This document shows, piece by piece, positions 9,072 to 19,640 of a stretch of 64,000 nucleotides of DNA. This DNA is from Methylotenera mobilis 13 (GTDB lineage Bacteria > Pseudomonadota > Gammaproteobacteria > Burkholderiales > Methylophilaceae): contig NZ_KB913035.1 of NCBI RefSeq assembly GCF_000384255.1, forward strand, positions 2,371,093 to 2,435,092, in the 5' to 3' direction. The notes under the pieces are model-generated. The model did no database searches, was not told where the DNA came from, and saw only the letters and a list, made by a program, of their open reading frames with translations. The position numbers and the translations under genes are program-made. Within the stretch, counting starts at the first letter, position 1. The number at the start of each line of letters is the position of its first letter.

Positions 9072-9154
9072 AATATTTACTGATGACAATGTTGATGTTT
9101 ATAGATTCTTTGTTAGCATTATAATTCAATCACAGGCCCTACTTACGATAACTT

Positions 9155-10054
9155 ATGAAGCAAAATAACGAATACCACCCAATCGGGCTAAAAAACCTCA
9201 ACGCACAAACTGATTTCAACTCAATGGTGCAGTCGCAAGTCAAAAGCGCACTGGCAGAAGACATCGGCAGCGGCGATCTTACTGCCTTATTAGTGCCCGC
9301 TAGACAAACAGCTAAGGCAAAAGTGATTGTACGTGAGCATGCTGTTATTTGCGGTATTGATTGGTTTAACGAATGCTTCAAACAAGTCGACGCTAATGTG
9401 AAAATTGATTGGCTTGTAACAGAAGGAGAACGGGTTCAACCTAATCAGACATTATGTAACATGACAGGCTTAGCTCGCTCACTATTAACTTCAGAACGAT
9501 GCGCACTTAATTTCCTGCAAACACTATCTGCGACAGCGACCAAATCTGCTAAATATGTAGATGCTATTGCTGGCACATCTGCAAAAATTCTAGACACTAG
9601 AAAAACTATTCCTAATCTGCGATTAGCGCAAAAGTATGCAGTCACTGTCGGCGGAGGCCATAATCAGAGGCTTGCACTATATGACGGCATATTAATTAAA
9701 GAAAATCACATTGCGGCAGCTGGCAGTATAAGCAAGGTGATGCAACAAGCTTTTGCACTTAAATGTGATAAAAGCATACAAATTGAAGTCGAAAACTTAC
9801 AACAACTACAAGAAGCACTGGAGGCCGGCGCTACCAGCATCCTTCTAGATAATTTCAACCTTGATCTACTCCATGAAGCCGTGAGATTGAACAACTCGGC
9901 TGTTAAAAAAGCGATACTGGAAGCATCAGGAGGTATTACGTTAAACAACGTTCTCGAGGTTGCCAAAACAGGGGTTGACCGCATATCAATTGGCGCAATC
10001 ACCAAAGATATCAATGCGATTGATTTATCAATGCAAATCATACCCAATACTTAA
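9155..10054 (+). CDS. nadC: Nicotinate-nucleotide pyrophosphorylase (carboxylating), QPRTase
   Basis: Converts quinolinate and PRPP to nicotinate mononucleotide in de novo NAD synthesis. The 299-residue protein has the N-terminal open-faced sandwich (ALAEDIGSGDLTA) and the alpha/beta barrel with PRPP and quinolinate contacts DTRKTIPNLR, GGGHNQR, LYDGILIKENH, IEVE and the C-terminal EASGGITLNNV with ISIGA. The length is normal, with about 20 extra residues at the N-terminus. A later gene of the same pathway, nadD, is also in this window at 56969 but not linked. Confidence 0.97.
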   Translation: MKQNNEYHPIGLKNLNAQTDFNSMVQSQVKSALAEDIGSGDLTALLVPARQTAKAKVIVREHAVICGIDWFNECFKQVDANVKIDWLVTEGERVQPNQTLCNMTGLARSLLTSERCALNFLQTLSATATKSAKYVDAIAGTSAKILDTRKTIPNLRLAQKYAVTVGGGHNQRLALYDGILIKENHIAAAGSISKVMQQAFALKCDKSIQIEVENLQQLQEALEAGATSILLDNFNLDLLHEAVRLNNSAVKKAILEASGGITLNNVLEVAKTGVDRISIGAITKDINAIDLSMQIIPNT

Positions 10055-10149
10055 AGCTCATCACAAAAAAGAAGTACATGCTAAGATACAAACGAGTTCC
10101 TTATATTGCATTTATGTTAAAAGGTCACTTCTAGTTTAAAAGGCAAAAA

Positions 10150-11934
10150 ATGAGTAAAGCTGCAATATCAATCAAACCCACGGGTCGCCTAACGCTAGGT
10201 GATACGCTACGTATTTTGGTTAACGATGGCATACTAGATAAAGAGCAAGCTGAAAAACTATACAAAGACCGTAAACTAGATAGCTCCAACCTGCATCCAC
10301 TGGTAGTGATTGGTGAACAAAAGTGGAAAAGCCTGAACACACCACACAACGCGATCACAGTAGAATGGCTTTCATCATGGCTTGCTACCCATGCTGGCTT
10401 AGATTACTACCATATTGATCCACTCAAGTTAGATTTTGGTTCTGCGGCCCAAATTGTTTCCAAAGGATATGCAGAGCGCCTAAAAATCATGCCAATCGCA
10501 GTGAAGGACGGCATGGCAATTATTGCCACTACTGAGCCTTTCAATACGGACTGGATCGAAGATCTAGAGCGCGTCCTTAAAATGAAAGTGAAGCTGGTAT
10601 TTGCCAACCCGCTGGAAGTAAGCCGCTACCTACCAGAAATGTACAAGCTAGCCAGCTCAATGAACGCAGCCAATCTAGCAAAAGCAGGACAGATTGTTGG
10701 CGTACAGAACTTTGAGCAGCTAGTTGAACTGGGCAAAGATAAAAATCTAGATGCCAATGAACAGCACGTAGTCAACATCGTTGACTGGCTATTTAAATAT
10801 GCCTTTGAGCAACGCGCCAGCGATATTCATTTAGAACCTAGACGTAATATGGGCATGATGCGTTTTCGAATCGACGGTGTGCTGCATCAAGTCTATCAAC
10901 TGCCACCTAACATTATGAACGCCATTACTAGCCGAATTAAGCTACTAGGGCGTATGGATATGGTTGAAAAGCGCCGCCCACAGGATGGCCGCATCAAAAC
11001 GCTCTCTGCTGAAGGCCAGGAAATCGAGTTGCGTTTATCCACCATGCCTACCGCGTTTGGTGAAAAGCTAGTCATGCGTATATTTTCACCAGATATATCT
11101 GGCAAAGACTTTCTCACACTTGGGTTTTCGAAAGACCAAGCAGAGAAGTGGAACTCATGGACCAAAGCACCAAACGGCATTATTCTAGTGACGGGTCCAA
11201 CTGGCTCAGGAAAAACAACCACCCTTTACTCCACATTAAAACTACTTGCTACTTCAGAAGTCAACGTATGTACGGTCGAAGAGCCTATCGAAATGGTTGA
11301 ACCTGCATTCAATCAAATGCAAGTGCAACAAAACATAGGTCTAGGCTTTGCTGATGGCATACGCACCCTCATGCGCCAAGACCCAGACATCATCATGGTT
11401 GGTGAAATTCGAGATCTTGAAACTGCAGACATGGCAATTCAAGCAGCATTAACAGGACACTTAGTCCTATCAACCTTACACACAAATGACTCTCCATCCG
11501 CGGTGACACGATTACTAGACTTGGGCGTACCATCTTACCTCATACACTCCACAGTGCTGGGGATCATGGCGCAACGACTAGTTCGGACACTTTGCCCAAG
11601 CTGCAAGACAAAAGAACCGATTGAACAAAGTAAATGGGATGCTCTCGTTGGCAGCTTCAATATTCCAAAACCTGCACACATTTATAAAGCCGTTGGTTGC
11701 CTAGAGTGTCGCAATACAGGATTTAGAGGACGTAGCGGTATTTATGAAATGCTTACGATTACTCCAGCACTAAGAAAACTCATCACACCAGAAACAAACT
11801 TAGCAAAACTGACTAAATTAGCGCAACAAGAAGGTATGCAACCATTAATAATCAATGGTGCAGAAAAGATAGCAGCAGGACTCACCACCATTGAAGAACT
11901 ACTCAAGGTAGCGCCCCCGCTAGAACTTGAGTAA
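10150..11934 (+). CDS. GspE/PilB-type secretion or pilus ATPase (second, orphan copy)
   Basis: A hexameric traffic ATPase of the type II secretion/type IV pilus superfamily, 594 residues. An N-terminal MshEN-like region (about 10-165) is followed by the N2 domain (DIHLEP around 225, RIDG) and the ATPase core. Walker A is GPTGSGKT at 349-356, the Asp box/Walker B is DPDIIMVGEIRD, the His box is TGHLVLSTLHTND, and a tetracysteine zinc site is formed by Cys482/485 and Cys517/520. The gene stands alone between nadC and ilvI with no GspD, GspF or pilin neighbours. A second paralogue, pilB, lies at 33576 beside pilC. It could serve pili, a secretion system elsewhere in the genome, or an alternative extension motor. 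Confidence 0.88.
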   Translation: MSKAAISIKPTGRLTLGDTLRILVNDGILDKEQAEKLYKDRKLDSSNLHPLVVIGEQKWKSLNTPHNAITVEWLSSWLATHAGLDYYHIDPLKLDFGSAAQIVSKGYAERLKIMPIAVKDGMAIIATTEPFNTDWIEDLERVLKMKVKLVFANPLEVSRYLPEMYKLASSMNAANLAKAGQIVGVQNFEQLVELGKDKNLDANEQHVVNIVDWLFKYAFEQRASDIHLEPRRNMGMMRFRIDGVLHQVYQLPPNIMNAITSRIKLLGRMDMVEKRRPQDGRIKTLSAEGQEIELRLSTMPTAFGEKLVMRIFSPDISGKDFLTLGFSKDQAEKWNSWTKAPNGIILVTGPTGSGKTTTLYSTLKLLATSEVNVCTVEEPIEMVEPAFNQMQVQQNIGLGFADGIRTLMRQDPDIIMVGEIRDLETADMAIQAALTGHLVLSTLHTNDSPSAVTRLLDLGVPSYLIHSTVLGIMAQRLVRTLCPSCKTKEPIEQSKWDALVGSFNIPKPAHIYKAVGCLECRNTGFRGRSGIYEMLTITPALRKLITPETNLAKLTKLAQQEGMQPLIINGAEKIAAGLTTIEELLKVAPPLELE

Positions 11935-12106
11935 AAGCCTTGTTTTTATGATGGTTTTTTTAAAAATCACTTACAAAGTAAAATACAGCGACTTTAGTTA
12001 ATTTAGTCAATTAAATATGCGCGCTTAACACTTTCTTCCTTGACCAAACACGCTCAAACCGTTATCGTGTAGGGTTACAAATAAATTATTAAAATCAAAA
12101 AGATTT

Positions 12107-13831
12107 ATGGCAGAGACTACTCATCCGCATCAAATCACAGGCGCAGAAATTGTTATCCGTTGCCTAGAACAAGAGAATGTAAAGTTCGTGTTCGGCTACC
12201 CAGGTGGTGCCGTTCTGCACATTTACGACGCAATTTACAAGCAAGGTCACTTTAAACACATTCTCGTTCGCCACGAACAAGCTGCCGTGCATGCTGCAGA
12301 TGCATTTTCACGCGCAACTGGTGAAGTAGGTGTTGCACTTGTCACATCGGGCCCGGGCGCAACTAATGCGATTACCGGCATTGCAACGGCCTACATGGAC
12401 TCGATCCCTCTTGTTGTCATCAGCGGCCAGGTGCCAGTGCCAGCAATTGGTCTAGACGCATTCCAAGAGGTAGACATGGTGGGTGTTACGCGACCATGCG
12501 TTAAACACAACTTTTTGGTTAAAGATGTAAAAGACATTGCGACAACACTGAAAAAAGCATTCTATATTGCAAAAACTGGCAGACCAGGCCCTGTGGTTGT
12601 CGATATTCCGAAAGATATTACGGCACACTTAGCTGACTTTGTTTACCCTGAGTCAGTTGAAATGCGCTCATACAATCCAGTGACCAAAGGCCATAGCGGT
12701 CAAATCAAAAAGGCAGTTAAGTTACTGCTTGAGGCTAAACGCCCGATGGTATACACAGGTGGCGGCTTAGTATTGGGTGACGCATCAGAGTTATTAGTTA
12801 AACTTGTTAAAGCCCTAGGCGTACCTGTCACTAACACCTTAATGGGTTTAGGTGGCTACCCTAGCACTGATAAACAGTTCTTAGGCATGCTTGGTATGCA
12901 CGGTACGTATGAAGCAAACATGGCGATGCAGGACTGTGATGTGCTATTAGCCGTAGGCGCTCGTTTTGACGACCGCGTAATCGGCAACACTGATCACTTC
13001 TACAGCAAAGATCGCACTATTATTCATGTGGATATCGACCCATCATCAATCTCTAAGCGCGTCAAAGTGCACGTGCCTATCGTAGGTGATGTTAAATCAG
13101 TCCTAGCCGAAATGAACGAACTCGTTGCACTTGAAAAGCCGACGCAATCACCAGCGTTAAAAGCATGGTGGACACAGATTGAAAGCTGGCGCGGTAAGCT
13201 TTGCCTAGACTACAACAATAGCAACGGCCTGATCAAACCACAATATGTGATTGAGAAGCTTTGGGAAGTCACTAAAGGTGACGCTTATGTCACATCTGAC
13301 GTTGGGCAGCACCAAATGTGGGCAGCACAGTACTACAAATTTGACAAACCACGCCGCTGGATTAACTCTGGCGGCCTAGGTACGATGGGTGTCGGCTTAC
13401 CCTACGCAATGGGCTGTCAATTTGCCGATCCAACTGCACAAGTAGCATGCGTGACAGGTGAAGGCAGTATTCAAATGAATATTCAAGAGCTTTCTACCTG
13501 TAAACAATACAGCCTACCAATTAAAGTGATTCTATTAAACAATCGCTACCTAGGCATGGTGCGCCAATGGCAAGAATTCTTTTATGAGAATCGCTACTCA
13601 GAGTCATACATGGACAGCTTGCCTGACTTTGTAAAACTTGCAGAGTCTTACGGCCATGTTGGTATGCAAATCACCAAACCAGAAGATGTTGAAGGCGCGC
13701 TAAAAGAAGCTTTTGACATGAAATCACGCTTTGTATTTATGGATTTCATTACAGACCAAAAAGAAAATGTATTCCCTATGATTCCTAACGGCAAAGGGTT
13801 ATCTGAAATGATTCTGGCGGAGGACTTATAA
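12107..13831 (+). CDS. ilvI: Acetolactate synthase large (catalytic) subunit
   Basis: ThDP-, FAD- and Mg-dependent synthesis of acetolactate or acetohydroxybutyrate, the first common step of branched-chain amino acid synthesis. The 574 residues show the FGYPGGA N-terminal region, the catalytic Glu in [21 protein letters not shown], a central FAD domain and the C-terminal ThDP domain. The ThDP-metal motif reads TGEGSIQMN with Glu452 where the classical motif has Asp, followed by the NN of [14 protein letters not shown]. The ilvH start overlaps the stop codon by one base (TAATG), so translation is coupled. No attenuator-like leader was recognised in the 172 bases upstream. Confidence 0.96.
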   Translation: MAETTHPHQITGAEIVIRCLEQENVKFVFGYPGGAVLHIYDAIYKQGHFKHILVRHEQAAVHAADAFSRATGEVGVALVTSGPGATNAITGIATAYMDSIPLVVISGQVPVPAIGLDAFQEVDMVGVTRPCVKHNFLVKDVKDIATTLKKAFYIAKTGRPGPVVVDIPKDITAHLADFVYPESVEMRSYNPVTKGHSGQIKKAVKLLLEAKRPMVYTGGGLVLGDASELLVKLVKALGVPVTNTLMGLGGYPSTDKQFLGMLGMHGTYEANMAMQDCDVLLAVGARFDDRVIGNTDHFYSKDRTIIHVDIDPSSISKRVKVHVPIVGDVKSVLAEMNELVALEKPTQSPALKAWWTQIESWRGKLCLDYNNSNGLIKPQYVIEKLWEVTKGDAYVTSDVGQHQMWAAQYYKFDKPRRWINSGGLGTMGVGLPYAMGCQFADPTAQVACVTGEGSIQMNIQELSTCKQYSLPIKVILLNNRYLGMVRQWQEFFYENRYSESYMDSLPDFVKLAESYGHVGMQITKPEDVEGALKEAFDMKSRFVFMDFITDQKENVFPMIPNGKGLSEMILAEDL

Positions 13832-14322
13832 TGCGTCATATTGTTTCACTATTGATGGAAAATGAAGCAGGCGCATTATCTCGCGTCGCAGGACTTTTCT
13901 CAGCACGCGGCTACAACATCGAGTCTTTAACCGTGGCGCCAACTGAAGACCCAACATTATCACGCATGACAATTGTCACCTCTGGCTCTGACGACGTGAT
14001 TGAACAAATCATTAAACAGCTTAACAAGCTGGTAGATGTAGTTAAAGTGCTTGATTTGAACGACGGTAAATTTATTGAACGTGAGCTGATGCTGGTTAAA
14101 GTAAAGGCGACAGGCGCGTTCCGTGAAGAAATGAAGCGTATGTGCGACATTTTCCGTGGTCGAATTATTGACGTAGCAGATGGCACATTCACCATTGAGC
14201 TAACTGGTTCTGGCCACAAGCTAGACGCGTTTATTGAAGGGTTAGACAACGCTGCGATTTTAGAGACCGTACGCACTGGCGCATCCGGTATCGGACGTGG
14301 TGATAGAATTTTAAAAGTATAG
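13831..14322 (+). CDS. ilvH: Acetolactate synthase small (regulatory) subunit
   Basis: Regulatory partner of IlvI that gives full activity and valine feedback control. The N-terminal ACT domain is clear (RHIVSLLMENEAGALSRVAGLFSARGYNIESL, with the valine-site Gly/Asn turn), followed by a second ferredoxin-like C-terminal domain (about 80-163, RELMLVKV ... GSGHKLDAFIE). The 163-residue length equals the IlvH subgroup. GGAGGA lies just before the start, inside the end of ilvI, and supports efficient coupled initiation. Confidence 0.97.
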   Translation: MRHIVSLLMENEAGALSRVAGLFSARGYNIESLTVAPTEDPTLSRMTIVTSGSDDVIEQIIKQLNKLVDVVKVLDLNDGKFIERELMLVKVKATGAFREEMKRMCDIFRGRIIDVADGTFTIELTGSGHKLDAFIEGLDNAAILETVRTGASGIGRGDRILKV

Positions 14323-14388
14323 ATTTTGCAACACGAACAACACTACCTACTAGACGCATATGATACAAAAATGTGCTGATAATCACTC

Positions 14389-14453
14389 AATTTAGATATT
14401 GTTCTAAATTTAAGTGCTTCTCAAAGGTAAGTGTTTCTAAGGTAAGTGTTTGA
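14389..14453. repeat. Hairpin plus 15-bp tandem repeat in the ilvH-ilvC gap
   Basis: In the 262-base gap before ilvC, AATTTAGA (14389-14396) can pair with TCTAAATT (14403-14410). Then AAGGTAAGTGTTT occurs twice with a 15-base period (14424-14436 and 14439-14451), with a weaker third relative (TAAGTGCTTCT) just upstream. The repeat could be an operator-like direct repeat or simple slippage. Confidence 0.5.
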
Positions 14454-14530
14454 TAGACAAATTGTAGTTTTCTTAAACAATGTAGTTGGTAGTATCAAAG
14501 CAACAGTGGCAACGAAAGTAACTCAGATGA

Positions 14531-15601
<1,071 letters not shown>

Positions 15602-15651
15602 ATTTAGCTTAGCTAGTTTTCATTTTAAAAAATTTAAACTAGCTTAAAATT

Positions 15652-15687
15652 AAAAGGGCAAAACGTTTAACGATTTGCCCTTTTTTA
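15652..15687 (+). terminator. Rho-independent terminator after ilvC
   Basis: AAAAGGGCAAA pairs with TTTGCCCTTTT around a short AT-rich loop and is followed by a T run. It lies 50 bases after the ilvC stop. Confidence 0.88.
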
Positions 15688-15786
15688 TTAGCAGTGTATA
15701 TAGCACTTTGATAGCCTGATACATTGCATTAAATATCATGCATATTATGTATTGAGTTTAAAAGAATAACGATTATTGGAATTATC

Positions 15787-16647
15787 GTGCAAACTAACAT
15801 CACAGTACTCACGCAATATTTATTACCTAAACAAGTAATCACAATGATTGCAGGGAAACTTGCCCATCTAAAGGGAGGCAAGACAACCACTGCAGTTATT
15901 CGTTGGTTTGTTAAACGATATAACGTCAATATGAGCGAGGCGGCCAATCCAGACATTTCCTCATACAAAAGCTTTAATGAATTTTTTACTCGCCCGCTAA
16001 AACAGAATGCCAGACCGCTCGCTAATGCAGATTTTATTTGCCCTGTTGATGGTGCAATCAGCCAGCTTGGTGACATCGAGCAAGATCAGATCTTTCAAGC
16101 AAAAGGCCATTATTACACCACCGCAGCATTGGTAGGTGGCGATACAACGACTGCTCAGCAATACGAAAATGGGCTATTTGCATGCCTATACCTCAGCCCT
16201 AAAGACTACCATCGCATACATATGCCATGCGATGGCCGCTTACTAAAAATGACTTATGTACCAGGGGACTTATTCTCGGTTAACCCAACGACGGCACAGG
16301 GCGTACCTAACCTATTTGCAAGAAATGAGCGTGTCGTTTGCGAATTCTCTTCTGAACAACATGGAAGTTTTGTGATGGTGCTGGTTGGTGCAACTATTGT
16401 TGGTAGCATGGCAACCGTTTGGCACGATGCTAAGGATGGCATTATTAACCCACCTCGCTTGCCTAGTATTAAAACCTGGTCTTACACAGACAAAAACATT
16501 TGTCTAAAACAAGGTGAAGAAATGGGTAGATTTCTACTTGGCTCGACTGTCGTCATGCTATTCCAGAAAGACAGCATAAAGTTCAATGCATCATGGAAAC
16601 CATCCCTGACAATCATGCTCGGTGAGCACATGGGTACAAAAGTGTAA
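15787..16647 (+). CDS. psd: Phosphatidylserine decarboxylase proenzyme
   Basis: Makes phosphatidylethanolamine from phosphatidylserine at the inner membrane. The self-cleaving proenzyme has 286 residues. The LGST processing site is at 251-254, where Ser253 would become the pyruvoyl group of the alpha chain. Conserved parts include SYKSFNEFFTRPLK, PVDGAISQLG, QAKGHYYT, YLSPKDYHRIHMP, YVPGDLFSVNPTTA and LVGATIVGSMATVW, which identify the E. coli-like class. The start is GTG at 15787, and the N-terminal alignment to the family (TVLTQYLLPK) supports it. No downstream partner is coupled to it. Confidence 0.96.
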   Translation: MQTNITVLTQYLLPKQVITMIAGKLAHLKGGKTTTAVIRWFVKRYNVNMSEAANPDISSYKSFNEFFTRPLKQNARPLANADFICPVDGAISQLGDIEQDQIFQAKGHYYTTAALVGGDTTTAQQYENGLFACLYLSPKDYHRIHMPCDGRLLKMTYVPGDLFSVNPTTAQGVPNLFARNERVVCEFSSEQHGSFVMVLVGATIVGSMATVWHDAKDGIINPPRLPSIKTWSYTDKNICLKQGEEMGRFLLGSTVVMLFQKDSIKFNASWKPSLTIMLGEHMGTKV

Positions 16648-16666
16648 GACGTGAGATAAACCAGGT

Positions 16667-16685
16667 TGCCTTGCACTTCAAGGCA
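16667..16685. terminator. Small hairpin between psd and rppH
   Basis: TGCCTTG pairs perfectly with CAAGGCA around a five-base loop, 20 bases after the psd stop. No T-run follows on either strand, so intrinsic termination is uncertain. Confidence 0.35.
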
Positions 16686-16851
16686 GCTGAAGCAATATGA
16701 GAGTTGTTTAAAAAGGTTATTAATGAGCTGATGCAAGCAAACAAATAGTTAAACAATACGTTAAGGCACAGCTCTAGTGATGAACAAACCTTAACTATTC
16801 AATTATTCAGACCATCTCAGCGAACTACTAATTACATTAGTAGCACATCCA

Positions 16852-17340
16852 TTACTTATGAGCACCTTTGTGGTACAAATTCGGCGCCAACTCATTCAAT
16901 GCCGCCTCATAGACACCACGCTTAAACTCAATCACATCTTCTAAAGGCACCCAGTAGTCATTCCAGCGCCAAGCATCAAACTCTGGATGACTAGTTGCCC
17001 TTAGCGAAACATCACTGTCTCGCCCCATTAAGCGCAACAAATACCAAATTTGCTTTTGCCCACGATAGCTACCGCGCCACTCACGCTTAACCCAGCTAGT
17101 TGGCACTTCATAGCGCAACCAATCTTTAGTGCGCCCTAAAATCTTAACATGCTCAGGTTTTAGGCCAACCTCTTCCATCAGTTCGCGATACATTGCCTGC
17201 TCTGGACTCTCGCCAAAGTTAATACCACCTTGTGGGAACTGCCAAGCATGCTCACGGATACGCTTACCCCAAAATACCTGATTATTAGCATTACATAAAA
17301 TAATGCCAACATTCGGGCGAAACCCGTCACGATCTAACAT
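16852..17340 (-). CDS. rppH: RNA 5'-pyrophosphohydrolase
   Basis: Removes pyrophosphate from 5'-triphosphorylated mRNA and so primes RNase E-type decay. The 162-residue Nudix protein starts with the diagnostic [15 protein letters not shown] and [16 protein letters not shown]. The Nudix box is [21 protein letters not shown], spanning roughly residues 39-60 with every ligand present. The tail [25 protein letters not shown] is also typical of RppH/NudH. It is a single gene, convergent with psd and divergent from the beta-propeller gene. Confidence 0.96.
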   Translation of the reverse strand: MLDRDGFRPNVGIILCNANNQVFWGKRIREHAWQFPQGGINFGESPEQAMYRELMEEVGLKPEHVKILGRTKDWLRYEVPTSWVKREWRGSYRGQKQIWYLLRLMGRDSDVSLRATSHPEFDAWRWNDYWVPLEDVIEFKRGVYEAALNELAPNLYHKGAHK

Positions 17341-17449
17341 AGCATAAACTGCCTAAATAATACTGTTATAAAATATGATGCAATTTTTTCATATTTCCAG
17401 CATTATTGAAAGCAACCATTTGCTTGATACTGAATTAATATTAAATCTA

Positions 17450-18448
17450 ATGAAAACTAAAATTAATAATTTTACAAAAATCGGCATTTTTATTGCCATG
17501 AGCAGCTTTAGCTTATCCATAAGCTCATGCTCAGCAGACACGAACACCCATCATCGCGCTTATATCACTAATCAAGGAGAGCACACGGTATCCGTTATCG
17601 ACACAGGTACCAATAAGGTCATTCATACAATCAATGTGGGCAAAGCTCCTGTTGGGATTGCTGTCGCATCACGACTGAATAGAGCTTACGTTTCAAATGT
17701 TGAAAGCCAAGATATTTCCGTCATTGATACTCAAAACAACACCTTAGTTAACAGGATTAAAGTCAATGGTGCTCCAGTTGGCCTAGCAATATCCCCAGAT
17801 GAAAAAACGCTATATGCTGCAGACTGGTTTAACAACCGTGTAATAGCGATTAGCACAAACTCTACACACACAGTACGCGAGCTAAGCATCGGCGACGCAC
17901 CTGCTGGGCTTGTCGTCAGCCCCAATAATCGAACGCTATACATTACCAACAGAGATAGTAACGACATTGCGGTCATCGATACAGAGACTTTCACTATTAA
18001 ACAACGGATAAAGGTCGGAAAACATCCTTTTGGTATTGCCTTAAGCAAAACAGGAAAGCTACTGGCTAGCGTCAACGTACAAGATGACACAATCAGCATC
18101 ATCAATACAGAATCAAATGTCATAGAAAATATGAAAGTAGGCTACCACCCCTATTGCGCGGCATTTAGCGCTGACGAAAAAACGCTTTATGTCACCAATA
18201 CGCAAGATGACAGCGTCACAGTACTCGATATTGCTAACAAAAATACACTCACCACGATTAATGTAGGCAGCACCCCTGAAGGCATCAGCATAGATGATAC
18301 AAACCATCAAGCTTATATCGCTAACTGGGGTAGTAATAATGTAAGTGTCATCGATACAAAAACCAACCAGCTACTCACCACCATCAAAACTGGTGAAAAA
18401 AGCCGCGCATTTGGCCAATTTATTTTAAGCCCTACAATCGGAAATTAA
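17450..18448 (+). CDS. YVTN-family seven-bladed beta-propeller lipoprotein
   Basis: A secreted protein of about 332 residues with seven repeats of roughly 41-42 residues. Each repeat has the pattern [L/A]Y[I/V][T/S]N-x-VSVIDT-x-INVG-x-P-x-G[I/L]A. An N-terminal basic stretch, a hydrophobic core and an ISSC lipobox indicate a lipoprotein facing the periplasm. An upstream in-frame ATG at 17375 would bury this signal behind 25 residues, so I use 17450. Such propellers are found beside PQQ/quinoprotein alcohol oxidation genes and also elsewhere. The next gene is an MxaD-like protein, which makes a methanol-oxidation accessory role an attractive but unproven inference. No catalytic residues are evident. 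Confidence 0.85.
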   Translation: MKTKINNFTKIGIFIAMSSFSLSISSCSADTNTHHRAYITNQGEHTVSVIDTGTNKVIHTINVGKAPVGIAVASRLNRAYVSNVESQDISVIDTQNNTLVNRIKVNGAPVGLAISPDEKTLYAADWFNNRVIAISTNSTHTVRELSIGDAPAGLVVSPNNRTLYITNRDSNDIAVIDTETFTIKQRIKVGKHPFGIALSKTGKLLASVNVQDDTISIINTESNVIENMKVGYHPYCAAFSADEKTLYVTNTQDDSVTVLDIANKNTLTTINVGSTPEGISIDDTNHQAYIANWGSNNVSVIDTKTNQLLTTIKTGEKSRAFGQFILSPTIGN

Positions 18449-18551
18449 AATTAGCTAGCAATCAATCGAACTCAATCACACATCAATGTCAACCAAGCCA
18501 AGTTCACATCGTTGAATAGATCACAAACCACCTTACAATTGCAGATTCGGG

Positions 18552-18581
18552 TTCTCATAAGTTCTGTTTCTACTTTATAAT
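18552..18581 (+). promoter_or_regulatory. Possible sigma-70 promoter for the MxaD-like gene
   Basis: A perfect TATAAT (18576-18581) is preceded at 18 bases by TTCTCA (18552-18557, 4 of 6 to the -35 consensus). The predicted start would leave a leader of about 50 bases. Confidence 0.4.
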
Positions 18582-18636
18582 GTATTGTTGTTTTTGAACA
18601 ATCCCTCTCATTACTGAGATTTTTGGAGAAAAGTGA

Positions 18637-19173
18637 ATGAAAAAAATTCTAGCGTTAATCGCACTCAGCTTAACTACAAGCTTAGTTTCTGTATCAGCAT
18701 CTGCACACGGTCCAACCCCAATCAAAGTTGACAAATCAATCACCATCAAAGCTGAGCCAGCTAAAGTTTGGGCATTGGTTAAAGATTTTGGCAATATGCA
18801 AAAATGGCACCCTGCTGTCACGAACACTAAGTTAGAGAAAAAAGGCGAAGACACATTCAGAACGCTAACACTCAAGGATGGCGGTACAATTCTTGAGAAA
18901 TTACGTAGTGTAGATGAAGCAGACATGAAAATCCGCTATGAAATCGTTTCAAGTGGCTTGCCATTTACAGATTACAACGCATTCATTGTAGTTAAAAAAG
19001 GTGCAAACGCTGGTGAGTCAACTGTACAATGGGTAGGTCGCTTTTACCGCCTATACAAACTCAACCCACCTATCCCTGCTGGTCAAGATGATGAAACCGC
19101 AACAAACACTGTTAACGGAATTTACGATGCCGGTTTAGCAGGTCTAAAAAAAGCAGCTGAATCGTCAAAGTAG
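18637..19173 (+). CDS. Periplasmic SRPBCC/START-like protein, MxaD-like
   Basis: A 178-residue protein with a classical Sec signal peptide (basic MKKI, hydrophobic core, cleavage after ASA before HGPTP). The mature part is a polyketide-cyclase/SRPBCC-type fold: a helix-strand start VDKSITIKAEPAKVW, the VKDFGNMQKWHP motif, a long beta sheet and a C-terminal helix (GIYDAGLAGLKKAAE). Periplasmic members in methylotrophs are called MxaD, a 17-kDa protein reported to assist the interaction of methanol dehydrogenase with its cytochrome. The assignment here rests on fold, export and organism type, so MxaD-like is as far as I go. TGGAGAAAAG provides a good ribosome-binding site. A strong terminator follows. 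Confidence 0.83.
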   Translation: MKKILALIALSLTTSLVSVSASAHGPTPIKVDKSITIKAEPAKVWALVKDFGNMQKWHPAVTNTKLEKKGEDTFRTLTLKDGGTILEKLRSVDEADMKIRYEIVSSGLPFTDYNAFIVVKKGANAGESTVQWVGRFYRLYKLNPPIPAGQDDETATNTVNGIYDAGLAGLKKAAESSK

Positions 19174-19290
19174 GTAACCGCGAAGGCTCTCAAAACAAAG
19201 CCTCTACAAATTGGTCACTAATGCAATGGCTACGTGACCTTTTTTGACAGTTTGAGCGGTAGAAAATACAAAAAATTGTCAGTCAACTAA

Positions 19291-19318
19291 AAAACGGAGC
19301 TTAAAGCTCCGTTTTTTT
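19291..19318 (+). terminator. Rho-independent terminator after the MxaD-like gene
   Basis: ACGGAGCTT/AAGCTCCGT is a perfect palindromic hairpin preceded by an A-run and followed by seven T residues. Confidence 0.9.
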
Positions 19319-19624
19319 GCAAAAAAAATCTTTACGATACACCTATAAAATTTCACTTTTACCCATTAAAGTTGAAACATTTAAGCTAGTGACACCTACC
19401 CGCCACCACTGCGAACATCACACCCCCACTAAAATGGGATTCAATTTAAGCAATTGATTTAAATATACTTTTCATTTCGTTAAAATGGCTGATTATTGGT
19501 CACTCAATAGATAAAATTACCTCCATCGACTCATGCAAATGCTTATCAGTTATAAAGATAAAGTAATATTGAACGTACTAAGCACCGTGTTATATTGAGC
19601 AGGAAACACGTCCACCTAAAACTC

Positions 19625-19640
19625 TGGCACGGCTATTGCT
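19625..19640 (+). promoter_or_regulatory. Sigma-54 (-24/-12) promoter of pilA
   Basis: TGGCAC-GGCTA-TTGCT fits the RpoN consensus TGGCAC-N5-TTGCW exactly, with GG at 19626-19627 and GC at 19638-19639. The expected transcription start is near 19651, leaving a leader of about 60 bases before the pilin ATG. This agrees with the known PilS/PilR-RpoN control of pilA in Pseudomonas and relatives. Confidence 0.88.

Noticed and set aside
18570-18926. A 118-residue open frame antisense to the MxaD-like gene
   Set aside because: It overlaps the signal peptide and conserved domain of a clear gene, has no ribosome-binding site and no recognisable features.
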